From Alistipes sp. (lineage in GTDB: Bacteria > Bacteroidota > Bacteroidia > Bacteroidales > Rikenellaceae): a DNA stretch of 16,939 nt. A program made the translations under genes and the position numbers. A model generated the notes under the pieces. The model was not told where the DNA came from, searched no databases, and saw nothing but the letters and a program-made list of their open reading frames with translations. The stretch covers positions 1 through 16,939 of the forward strand of contig JAHZDG010000044.1 in assembly GCA_019422485.1 (NCBI GenBank), given 5' to 3'. Shown here piece after piece: positions 1-8,152 of this stretch. Position 1 is the first letter of the stretch, and every line of letters starts with the position of its first letter.

Positions 1-14
1 CCCTTGGAAGCCGA

Positions 15-68
15 GGGGGGGGGCCATCGTGAGGTTTGTATGATTATCCCCTAATCAGCCCCCCTTTT
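15..68 (+). terminator. Possible weak terminator of an upstream gene
   Basis: A run of nine G (15-23) could pair with a run of six C (59-64), which is directly followed by TTTTCTT. This has the order of an intrinsic terminator for a gene left of the window. The loop would be about 35 bases, and another C-run at 48-51 competes for the G-run, so the structure is poor. It could equally be simple GC-rich sequence at the edge of the locus. Confidence 0.25.
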
Positions 69-104
69 CTTCCACTATTTTATAATATAAAATTATATTA
101 TTTT

Positions 105-135
105 TTTGTAAAATATAAAATAGTTTTTATATTTG
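105..135 (+). promoter_or_regulatory. Bacteroides-type promoter of the PUL operon
   Basis: TTTG at 105-108 (the -33 box) and TATATTTG at 128-135 (the -7 box, consensus TAnnTTTG) are separated by 19 bases, which matches the primary sigma factor promoter consensus described for Bacteroides. Transcription would start near 141-143, giving a 5' leader of only about 25 bases before the ATG at 166. There is no room for a long leader regulator. The surrounding DNA (70-165) is extremely AT-rich, as expected for a promoter region. No other promoter of comparable quality was found in the operon. Confidence 0.75.
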
Positions 136-165
136 CGATAACTCAAAGTTAAATGGTCAAAGAAA

Positions 166-2502
166 ATGAGAAAATCTTTCTGTTTGACATTCTATGCGCT
201 AATGCTCGCTCTCGCCAATCTTCATGCCCAAGAAACGCCGCGACTCAATCCCGATCTTCTCGCAATGATTGAAGCATCGGGTAACTTTGCACCAATGTTT
301 CCATTCCAGCCGACCCACAATGCGCCGGAGAATATCACAAATGTCGGAACTTGGACCGCTGTGGGCCGGAGTGTGGGGCCGAAGGGTTTCATAGCTCCGG
401 CCGGAGAATTTTTCGTCGACGAAACCGGTCGGCCCATTCGCTTTATCGGCACTAACATAGGTATGACGGGATGCTTCCCCGACCATGCCTCCGCAGATAA
501 ATTGGCCGAGGAACTCACCCGTTACGGAATAAACATCGTGCGTATGCACTATGTCAGCCACAGAACGCCAAAAGAAGGCTATCCGGTTTTCGACTCTTTT
601 ATTGAACCGGTGCAGTTAGAACGTTTTGACTATCTCTTTGCGAAGCTGAAAGAGAAAGGTATCTACGTCTATTTCCAGTTGAATATTGCAAGAAAGTTCG
701 GATGGTTGAACGGATTTGTGAATGCGAACCTGCTTCCTTATTATAAAAATGGCATTGATAACGTCAATGAGAGGATGATCGAACTTCAGAAAAGATTCCA
801 CAGCGAGATCCTCAATCATGTAAACCCCTATACCGACATTGCCTATAAGGATGATGCATCGATCGGCATGATGGAGCTTGCCAACGAAAATTCGATCGTC
901 TATTCGTGGTTCTCTCCCAAACATAAGTTCACGGCTCTCATCGAGCCATACAAGAGCGAAATGATCGAGAAGTGGAACGGCTGGCTTCTCGATAAGTACG
1001 GCGATACGGAGACTTTGAAAAAAGCATGGGCAGAAGGAACCGAAGCCGATGTGGCTCAAATTCTGCCCAGGTCGAAGAGTCTCAAGAAAGGAAATGTCGA
1101 TTGGCCCTACAAGTATAATTGGTCTCTGTTTCCGCAGCGCGCAAATGATTTCACCGAGTTTTTGGCACTATTGGAGTCCGGATATTTCACGGGGCTGTAC
1201 GACAATATGAAGGCGAATCTGAAAATCCGGCAGCCGGTGACCGGTACGCAGCTGGGATACGGATTCAACCGAGTTCAGGCCGCAATGGATTATTGCGATA
1301 TTCACGGTTATTGGTGCCATCCTGCGTTTCCTGGCGGCAAGTGGGACACAACCCATTGGAATCTGAGAAACGGCTCTGTGGTCAACAGCTACGGACATCC
1401 GGGTAATACCTTTACCAAACTGGCGCAAGCGCGTATTCTCGGCAAGCCATTTACAGTCAGCGAATATGACCATCCGAACCTCAATTTCTATTGCGCCGAA
1501 GGTAATGTGATGCTGGCCGCTATGGGGGCATTCCAGAACTGGTCGGCACTCATGCAGTTCGCATGGATACTCGATACGGACTATGAGAGGGAGTACATTT
1601 GTCCTATGTTCGATATGTGTTCCGCCCCCCAGAAACTCGTCCACTTCCCAGCCTGTTGGGCTATGTTCGTGCGGGGCGACGTGAGAAGCGGCGACGACCG
1701 TCTGGTTTTCGCTTTTCCGTCGAAAGAGGAGAGCGATATACTGAAAGTGGCGAAAAGGCAGGCGGCAGATGCTCCCGGACGACATGGTTCGGACCTTCTG
1801 AACAGCCTCCCGTTAGCCGTAAAGTCGGGGACCCGGATCGAGGAGTATCCCGATTTCTTTTCGGGCGAGAGCCGTACCGTGATTCGAAGCGAGGAGGACG
1901 TGCCGTCATCGATAAAAGATGCCTATACAAATAAATTGATGCAGAGCAGCACGGGTGAGCTTACGTGGAACTGGCAGGAAAAGGATGCGGGATTCTTCAT
2001 GGCAGACACCCGGAATACCAAAATTTTCTCGGGATTTGTAAAGGGGCGCACCTTCATGTATCGGGGGATGCGACTTATTCCGGGCAGGACAAGGCTTGAC
2101 TGGCTGACTTTGTCGTTGACCCTTGCATCGCCGATAGGCGAATCCGCTCCGGGTAATTTGCTGCGGCCTGGATGCTACCTGCTTGCCGCAACGGGTCTTG
2201 TCCACAACACCGATGCGAAGATCGTCGGACTTGACACTCCGGGCAAAATTTCCTGTTCCGAACCTGACGGCGGAAGATTGGGTACGGCTCCTGTACTGTG
2301 TGAGGGAATTGAGGCGCGGCTCGCTTTCGCCGGTCTCGGCGGAAAGGTAACGTGTTATGCTTTGGATTCGGAAGGGAAACGTACCGAAGAGGTTTCTGTC
2401 ATTGAAAACGAATCCGGAGAAGCTGTCCTTGAAATCAATCCGAAGTACAAGACCTTGTGGTACGAGGTGATAGTAGAAGAACGCAACCAAACCAAACAAT
2501 AA
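166..2502 (+). CDS. Secreted clan GH-A glycoside hydrolase (cellulase-like TIM barrel)
   Basis: This 778-residue protein probably hydrolyses a glycosidic bond by the retaining mechanism of clan GH-A. Residues 1-21 form a signal peptide (charged MRK, hydrophobic core, cleavage at LHA|QET), so it acts in the periplasm or outside the cell. A TIM barrel spans roughly residues 75-500, preceded by a strand region that includes FFVDETGRPIRFIG, typical of the start of GH5-like barrels. The acid/base candidate is Glu241 in ELANEN, and the nucleophile candidate is Glu433 in TVSEYD. Residues from about 500 to the end look like beta-sandwich material, possibly accessory or carbohydrate-binding. It is the first gene of the operon, and its stop lies two bases before the next ATG. 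The exact GH family and substrate cannot be assigned by eye; it could be a divergent GH5 or an unclassified clan A family. Confidence 0.8.
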   Translation: MRKSFCLTFYALMLALANLHAQETPRLNPDLLAMIEASGNFAPMFPFQPTHNAPENITNVGTWTAVGRSVGPKGFIAPAGEFFVDETGRPIRFIGTNIGMTGCFPDHASADKLAEELTRYGINIVRMHYVSHRTPKEGYPVFDSFIEPVQLERFDYLFAKLKEKGIYVYFQLNIARKFGWLNGFVNANLLPYYKNGIDNVNERMIELQKRFHSEILNHVNPYTDIAYKDDASIGMMELANENSIVYSWFSPKHKFTALIEPYKSEMIEKWNGWLLDKYGDTETLKKAWAEGTEADVAQILPRSKSLKKGNVDWPYKYNWSLFPQRANDFTEFLALLESGYFTGLYDNMKANLKIRQPVTGTQLGYGFNRVQAAMDYCDIHGYWCHPAFPGGKWDTTHWNLRNGSVVNSYGHPGNTFTKLAQARILGKPFTVSEYDHPNLNFYCAEGNVMLAAMGAFQNWSALMQFAWILDTDYEREYICPMFDMCSAPQKLVHFPACWAMFVRGDVRSGDDRLVFAFPSKEESDILKVAKRQAADAPGRHGSDLLNSLPLAVKSGTRIEEYPDFFSGESRTVIRSEEDVPSSIKDAYTNKLMQSSTGELTWNWQEKDAGFFMADTRNTKIFSGFVKGRTFMYRGMRLIPGRTRLDWLTLSLTLASPIGESAPGNLLRPGCYLLAATGLVHNTDAKIVGLDTPGKISCSEPDGGRLGTAPVLCEGIEARLAFAGLGGKVTCYALDSEGKRTEEVSVIENESGEAVLEINPKYKTLWYEVIVEERNQTKQ

Positions 2503-2504
2503 CC

Positions 2505-4955
2505 ATGAATCACAAACAAACTATTGCAGTTATCTGCTTGTTGTCGATCTGTTTACGCACACAGGTTTCCGCCAAGGTGGTAGTGACGGATTCTCTTTGT
2601 GTCGGAAAAACAGTTGCGATGAGTCCGGCAGAACTGATCAGAGGAGAGGTTTCCGGTGCAAGGGTCTCGTCTATCGACGGTAACCCCAATGGAGCCTTCA
2701 ATGTCAACATCCGAGGCCTCAATACGCTGCGAGGCGATTCACAGCCGCTGTGGATTGTAGACGGAGCGGTAATCGGATCATCTGTGAACCACAATTTGAA
2801 TGCTTTCTATCTCAATGGCGGTTTTACCACAAAAGGGGATGTCCTTCCCGACTATTCCGGACAGAGCTATACCTCTCCTGTCAGTAGCTTCGGGTGGCTC
2901 AATCCCGGTGACATTGCGTCGATAGAGGTCATCAAGGACCTATCGGCAACCGCGTTGTACGGTATGTCAGGAGCCAATGGCGTCATCGTTATCAAGACGA
3001 GACGGACCTCTTCAATTGCCCGTAACATTTGGCTTTCGTCGCATGTCGGCGTCGATTTCTCCTCCGAAAAGGGGGATGCTTTCAGAACCGGCGTCAACCA
3101 TATGCACAAGTTAGGCGTCAACGGCTCGATCGGAAATAATTCCTACTATAATATATCGGGCTTTCTGCATCAGAGCAACGCGGCCGTAAAATGCACCAAT
3201 TCAATTGTCGGCGGATTGGCAGCCAATTTTGAGACGATGGCCAACAAAGTCTTCAAATTCGGTCTTAACTCGAACTTGAGCTACGGTAAACTGCTCTCAA
3301 CCAGCGGCGCGAACTATATCGGGGCGCCTTCCACGATGATAAGTGCACGCTATCCCGACCTATTTCCCGACGATAAGGTCGCAGGATGGTTGGATTCCTA
3401 TGACGATGAGGTTTTGGATTACCGTGTTGTCAACTCCGTGTGGTTGCAGGTCGATATCATTCGCGGTCTCAATCTCAAAATGACGGGAGGCATGGACTAC
3501 CAAAATCAGTCGCGTTACATCTGGTTTGGCGACGGCACCTCTTTCGGCAAGGATTTTTCAGGCGCTGCCGACATTCTCAATAATTTCCTTTTCGCGTATA
3601 ATGCCAAGGGAGAACTCAACTTTAACAGGAATTTTGCCGTGAAGCACCGCCTTAAAGCGTCTCTCGCTTTCGACTTGAAAGGCAACATGGACAAGACCAA
3701 TGCCATGTGTGGCACTGATTTCGATCTGCCTTTTTTAAGAGGTAAGGGGCTGTCGGCTTCAGCGAGTCAGCACGCCATCCGGAGATTCGACCGTAAGTAC
3801 AGCCAGTGGGGCGCCTACGCATACGTCGGTTACGACTTCGACGGTTATGCCGGGATCAGCGCTGCGGCGCGTTTCGACAAGACCGGCCGGTTCGAGAGCA
3901 ATCCGACATTTTTCCCCGCAGTCGATGCTTATGTGGATTTCAAGAGACTTCTGCTCGCGAACAACAAAGCCGTATCCTCATTGAAGATCATCGGAGGATA
4001 TGGTGAGGCAGGGCATGAAACGGTTTTACCGTACGAGTTCCTTGCAAACTATATTTCCAATGTTCCGGAGGTTGAAACCGGTACGGAACTCTATTTCGAC
4101 GGCATCAACCGTCTTATCAGCAAGGAGTATAACGTAGGGTTCAACATCGGATTTATGAACGACCGGTTCAATCTCGCGCTCAAGTATTACGACAAGAAGA
4201 CCGACGACAACTTCAAGATCTGCAATTTCGGGAAAGTATTGGCAGGCTTGTGGGTCGAAACCGCCAACTGGTCTGTTTTGGAGGAGAGATGCTCCACCAT
4301 TGAGAACAAGGGCTTCGAAATCGACGTCGATTTCCGTATTATCCAGCACAGAAACGTGGTATGGACACTCTATGCCAATGCTTCGTTCAACACCAACAGC
4401 GTCGCCTCACTCCACAAGCTGGACCGCCACACGCCCGGTCTTACGAATGGCATGTATACAGCTGCAAACGAGGAAGGGAAATCGGTATCCCAGGCATATG
4501 GCCACAAATTGAACAAGAAAGGAGAAGCGGCATCTGCCGACCTCGACATTCTTGGCAACACCCTTCCGGAATATGCCGGAGGGCTTGGAACCACGCTCCG
4601 CCTGTACGGTCTTACCGTCGATGCCAGATTCTCTGCCGCCGGCGGATTCAACATCATCAATGCCAACAAGCTGGTTGAAAAGGGACGTGATTATATCTCT
4701 TCCGACGACTTGGAAAAGGGCGATTACCTCCGGCTCGACTGTCTGTGTTTCTCTTACGACATTCCTGTCAGAGCCAAATGGATCAAAGATTTCAAGGTAA
4801 ATCTCGCAGTCCGAAACCTCTTTACCATTTCCGGATACAGCGGTTGGAATCCCGATGTCAACAGCTTTGGAGTGACGGTGCGGGGCAACGGCGTCGACTA
4901 TGGCTCTTTCCCTCTTATCCGTTCTGTCGCTCTTGGTGTAAGCCTCAAATTTTAA
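2505..4955 (+). CDS. Short SusC-like TonB-dependent receptor lacking the N-terminal extension
   Basis: An outer membrane beta-barrel receptor of 816 residues, starting at the ATG two bases after the preceding stop; the reading frame extends upstream to a GTG at 2457, but that overlaps the hydrolase gene and would bury the signal peptide (1-23, cleavage at VSA|KVV). The plug domain follows almost at once, with NVNIRGLNTLRG, PLWIVDG and DIASIEVIKDLSATALYG, as in SusC/RagA. The carboxypeptidase-regulatory-like domain and the DEVVVVGYG-type box of ordinary SusC proteins are absent. Instead the predicted mature N-terminus reads KVVVTD, which resembles the classical TonB box of enterobacterial receptors. 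The barrel is shorter than usual and the DxNxDG motif near the C-terminal third is degenerate (LNKKGEAASADLDILG). The C-terminus SLKF keeps the terminal aromatic expected for barrel assembly. Ligand unknown; no SusD of its own. Confidence 0.85.
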   Translation: MNHKQTIAVICLLSICLRTQVSAKVVVTDSLCVGKTVAMSPAELIRGEVSGARVSSIDGNPNGAFNVNIRGLNTLRGDSQPLWIVDGAVIGSSVNHNLNAFYLNGGFTTKGDVLPDYSGQSYTSPVSSFGWLNPGDIASIEVIKDLSATALYGMSGANGVIVIKTRRTSSIARNIWLSSHVGVDFSSEKGDAFRTGVNHMHKLGVNGSIGNNSYYNISGFLHQSNAAVKCTNSIVGGLAANFETMANKVFKFGLNSNLSYGKLLSTSGANYIGAPSTMISARYPDLFPDDKVAGWLDSYDDEVLDYRVVNSVWLQVDIIRGLNLKMTGGMDYQNQSRYIWFGDGTSFGKDFSGAADILNNFLFAYNAKGELNFNRNFAVKHRLKASLAFDLKGNMDKTNAMCGTDFDLPFLRGKGLSASASQHAIRRFDRKYSQWGAYAYVGYDFDGYAGISAAARFDKTGRFESNPTFFPAVDAYVDFKRLLLANNKAVSSLKIIGGYGEAGHETVLPYEFLANYISNVPEVETGTELYFDGINRLISKEYNVGFNIGFMNDRFNLALKYYDKKTDDNFKICNFGKVLAGLWVETANWSVLEERCSTIENKGFEIDVDFRIIQHRNVVWTLYANASFNTNSVASLHKLDRHTPGLTNGMYTAANEEGKSVSQAYGHKLNKKGEAASADLDILGNTLPEYAGGLGTTLRLYGLTVDARFSAAGGFNIINANKLVEKGRDYISSDDLEKGDYLRLDCLCFSYDIPVRAKWIKDFKVNLAVRNLFTISGYSGWNPDVNSFGVTVRGNGVDYGSFPLIRSVALGVSLKF

Positions 4956-4961
4956 CAGCCA

Positions 4962-7900
4962 ATGACCATGAAAAATATCATACATCATATATATGCCTGC
5001 ATCCTGACAGGATTACTCTTCATTTCAGGAGAAGCCTTCGCCCAGAACAGCATAACCGTCAAAGGGACTGTCAAGGATTCCAACGGAGAGCCTGTCATCG
5101 GTTCCACCGTAATGGTCGATGGCAGCAATACGGGTGTTGTAACCGATAAAGAGGGGAAATATTCCATAACCTTCAGGCCCAAAGCGGGAAAAGCTTCGAA
5201 ACTCGTGTTTTCCAGTATCTCCTACGTCACTCAATCCGTCGAGGTGGGAAACCGCACCGTCATTGATATTGTCCTCGAAGAGGACAGCAAGCAGCTCGAC
5301 GAGGTTATCGTAGTCGGTTACGGAGCTATGCGAAAAAGCGACATCACGGGCTCGGTAACTTCGGTGAAGATCGACGAGAACCGGGCTTCGCAAGTCTCCT
5401 CGATCGACCAACTCCTTCAGGGGCAGGCCGCCGGCGTGCAGGTCGTATCGAATAGTGCGGCTCCGGACAGCGGAGTAAGTGTCACGATCCGCGGTGCAAG
5501 TTCGTTCAACTCCTCGTCGCAGCCTCTTTATGTTGTGGACGGCATCATTATGAATACCAACGGATCAATCTCCGTAGGCTCGCATGGCGGCGGCGATTCC
5601 GGCGTGTCTGAAGCCAATAACGGTTTGATGGGAATCAATCCCCAGGACATCGCTTCGATGGAGATTCTCAAAGATGCATCTGCGACTGCGATCTATGGCT
5701 CGCAGGGCGCCAACGGCGTGATCCTCATCACGACGAAGTCGGCCAGCCGGGAAAAACCGGTTATAACATTCTCCAGCGGCGTGAGCATCAGCAATATATA
5801 CAAAAAGTTCGGCTTGATGGATGCCGACGATTATGTGAAGTATCTTGATCTCAAGGGCGTTGATCCCAGCTCGACACTCTATACTGTCTTTACGGACAAG
5901 GTGGACAACGGCACCTATACTCCGGTGGATTGGCAGGATTACTCGACTCGCACGAGCATAACGCAGCGCTACTATCTTACAATTGCGGGGCGGCCCCATA
6001 ATACGGATTACCGTTTTTCAATCGGTTACTACGACAACGAGGGTGTCATCAAAGGTACGGGATACGAGAATCTGACTCTTCGCCTCAATCTCGACAGGAC
6101 TATCGGCAAGTTCAAAATCGGAACCCGCACCTCCTTCTCCTATCTCAAGTCCTATATGACCCAGGGGGCGGGTGCGACCATTGCGCAAACTCCGGCCTCT
6201 TCGATGGTGTTGAGCATGCTTATGACAAGGCCTTTGCGCCATATCGTCGAATATGACGATGAGGGTACGGAGGTCAACGATGACGGCGCCCCTGTCACCG
6301 GTCCCGACAGATGGCTCAGCGATTATCAGAGTGAGAGAACCGAGATGCGTGTTACTCCGAGCCTGTACGGACAGTATGAGATTCTTCCGTGGCTTACGTT
6401 CAAAACCACCCTCGGCGCCGACTTCCGGACCAACGAACGCCTGATGTTCAAATCAAGCAGAATCAACACGCAGGCAACAGGTTCGAACGGTGCCGTCGCC
6501 CATGCCGATCTCCTTAATTTGAATTGGGACAACCTTCTGATCGTTAACAAGAAATTCGGGAAGCACTTCATTTCCGGCACTTTGGGACAATCGGCCTCGC
6601 AAGCCATCACCAGAACGCAAAGCGTCGAGGGGACGAATGTCGATCAGTGGAAAGGCATGTCCTCCACGCTCAATTCGGCCCCCTATACATGGCTCGGATA
6701 TGGGGAATCGTACAATCAGCTGATGTCTTTCTTCGCCCGAGCCGTATACAATTATGACGAAAGGTATATCCTTACCGCAACCTATCGTTTCGACGGCTCG
6801 TCGAAGTTCGCCGCCGGAAACAAGTGGGCGCAGTTCCCTTCGCTGGCCTTCGCATGGCGTCTGAGCGAAGAGAGATGGTTCCATATCCCTGCCGTTTCGT
6901 CGGCAAAGCTTCGTCTGGGGTGGGGTATGGTCGGCAACCAGGGAATTCCGTCGTATCAGACGATTAAAAGATATTCTACCAGTGCGGTGTCGACACACGA
7001 CAACGATACGCACAAACTGATTTCGCTCGCTTCGCTCAATCTTCCGTCCAGGGATCTGAAATGGGAAACCACTTCGCAGTATAATGTGGGGTTGGATTTG
7101 AGCCTTTTCGACGGTCGTCTCTCTTTCACGGCCGACGCATATTACAAAAAGACGGAGGACCTTCTCCAGACCAAGATACTTGCAGGATCGGCCGGAGTTA
7201 CGAATCCTTATGTGAACATGGGGTCCATCGAGAACAAGGGCTTCGAAGTCACTCTTGACGCCGTGATTCTCGACAAGAAAAACATTGGATGGACAATTGG
7301 CGGAAACTTTTCCTTGAACCGCAACAAGATCCTGTCGATAGATCCGAGTGGAGCGAACAAGGCGAAGATGTACGTCTACCCTGATCAGCCGATACAGGAG
7401 GTGGAGTATTTCTCGGGAAACTTACTCTCGCAAGCAGCCGTCTGCCATGATTACATCAATGTTTTTATCGTTGGACAGCCGATGTGCCTCTTCTATGCGA
7501 TGCCGACCGACGGGCTGGTTCCCGCCGGAAAAACCGGCGTCCCGCTCGCTGACGGCGAGGTGCGCGGCGAGGGTTCCGTCAACTTCGTCGACACAAACAA
7601 GGACGGAGTGATAACCTCCGACGACAGAGTCGTTGTAGGCGATCCCAATCCCGATTTCACCTACGGTTTCAATACGGCTTTTCATTACAAGAACTTTTCG
7701 CTTTCCGCGTCGTTCATCGGTTCGTATGGCAACGACGTCTACAACCAGCAGCTGGCCGCCCTCAGCGACCTGTCGACCAACAGCCAAAACAGGCTCCGGG
7801 CCGCGGTGTTCGATACATGGAGCCCTGAAAATCCGAATGCCGGATTTCCGGCAGTTTCGGCTTATAGAACGACCGATATGAGTTGGTGTACGGATCGTTT

Positions 7901-8150
7901 CGTCGAGGACGGTTCCTATCTCCGACTGGCCAACCTATCTCTTGCGTACAATATTAAAATCAAAAGCAAACGCTCCATACTCAAGAACATATATGTGGGC
8001 GTTTCGGCAAAGAACCTCTTTTGCTGGACCAACTATTCCGGCTATGATCCCGATGTGAATATCTACGGAAACGTTTTAAGATACGGTATCGACATGGGAG
8101 CTTATCCCGCAGCACGCACTTATATGTTTGACCTTAAGCTAACATTCTAA
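4962..8150 (+). CDS. SusC/RagA-family TonB-dependent outer membrane transporter
   Basis: A full-length SusC of 1062 residues that should import glycan fragments across the outer membrane with TonB energy. In order: signal peptide (1-27, AFA|QNS), a carboxypeptidase-regulatory-like beta domain (about 31-107, ITVKGTVKDSNGEPVIGSTV), the SusC TonB-box region QLDEVIVVGYG (111-121), the plug (TIRGASSF, PLYVVDG, DIASMEILKDASATAIYGSQGANGVI), and a barrel ending in DLKLTF. DTNKDG (877-882), a possible calcium-binding loop typical of SusC, lies in the conserved NFVDTNKDGVITSDDRVVVG stretch. The ATG at 4968 is an equally good start and would give MKNIIHH as the N-terminus. The gene sits six bases after the first receptor and two bases before SusD, so this is the receptor that most probably pairs with that SusD. 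Confidence 0.95.
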   Translation: MTMKNIIHHIYACILTGLLFISGEAFAQNSITVKGTVKDSNGEPVIGSTVMVDGSNTGVVTDKEGKYSITFRPKAGKASKLVFSSISYVTQSVEVGNRTVIDIVLEEDSKQLDEVIVVGYGAMRKSDITGSVTSVKIDENRASQVSSIDQLLQGQAAGVQVVSNSAAPDSGVSVTIRGASSFNSSSQPLYVVDGIIMNTNGSISVGSHGGGDSGVSEANNGLMGINPQDIASMEILKDASATAIYGSQGANGVILITTKSASREKPVITFSSGVSISNIYKKFGLMDADDYVKYLDLKGVDPSSTLYTVFTDKVDNGTYTPVDWQDYSTRTSITQRYYLTIAGRPHNTDYRFSIGYYDNEGVIKGTGYENLTLRLNLDRTIGKFKIGTRTSFSYLKSYMTQGAGATIAQTPASSMVLSMLMTRPLRHIVEYDDEGTEVNDDGAPVTGPDRWLSDYQSERTEMRVTPSLYGQYEILPWLTFKTTLGADFRTNERLMFKSSRINTQATGSNGAVAHADLLNLNWDNLLIVNKKFGKHFISGTLGQSASQAITRTQSVEGTNVDQWKGMSSTLNSAPYTWLGYGESYNQLMSFFARAVYNYDERYILTATYRFDGSSKFAAGNKWAQFPSLAFAWRLSEERWFHIPAVSSAKLRLGWGMVGNQGIPSYQTIKRYSTSAVSTHDNDTHKLISLASLNLPSRDLKWETTSQYNVGLDLSLFDGRLSFTADAYYKKTEDLLQTKILAGSAGVTNPYVNMGSIENKGFEVTLDAVILDKKNIGWTIGGNFSLNRNKILSIDPSGANKAKMYVYPDQPIQEVEYFSGNLLSQAAVCHDYINVFIVGQPMCLFYAMPTDGLVPAGKTGVPLADGEVRGEGSVNFVDTNKDGVITSDDRVVVGDPNPDFTYGFNTAFHYKNFSLSASFIGSYGNDVYNQQLAALSDLSTNSQNRLRAAVFDTWSPENPNAGFPAVSAYRTTDMSWCTDRFVEDGSYLRLANLSLAYNIKIKSKRSILKNIYVGVSAKNLFCWTNYSGYDPDVNIYGNVLRYGIDMGAYPAARTYMFDLKLTF

Positions 8151-8152
8151 TT

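Noticed and set aside
2457..2504. Upstream GTG extension of the short SusC-like gene into the hydrolase gene
   Set aside because: It would add 16 polar residues ahead of a good signal peptide and overlap the previous gene; the ATG at 2505 follows the stop by two bases as elsewhere in the operon.
2505..4955. The short receptor as a degraded pseudogene or truncated SusC
   Set aside because: It has its own signal peptide, complete plug motifs, an uninterrupted frame and a proper C-terminal aromatic residue, so it looks functional rather than broken.
4305..7247. An 18-base identical stretch in both receptors (GAGAACAAGGGCTTCGAA at about 4302 and 7230) as a repeat or recombination site
   Set aside because: It encodes the conserved ENKGFE barrel motif of SusC proteins, which explains the match.
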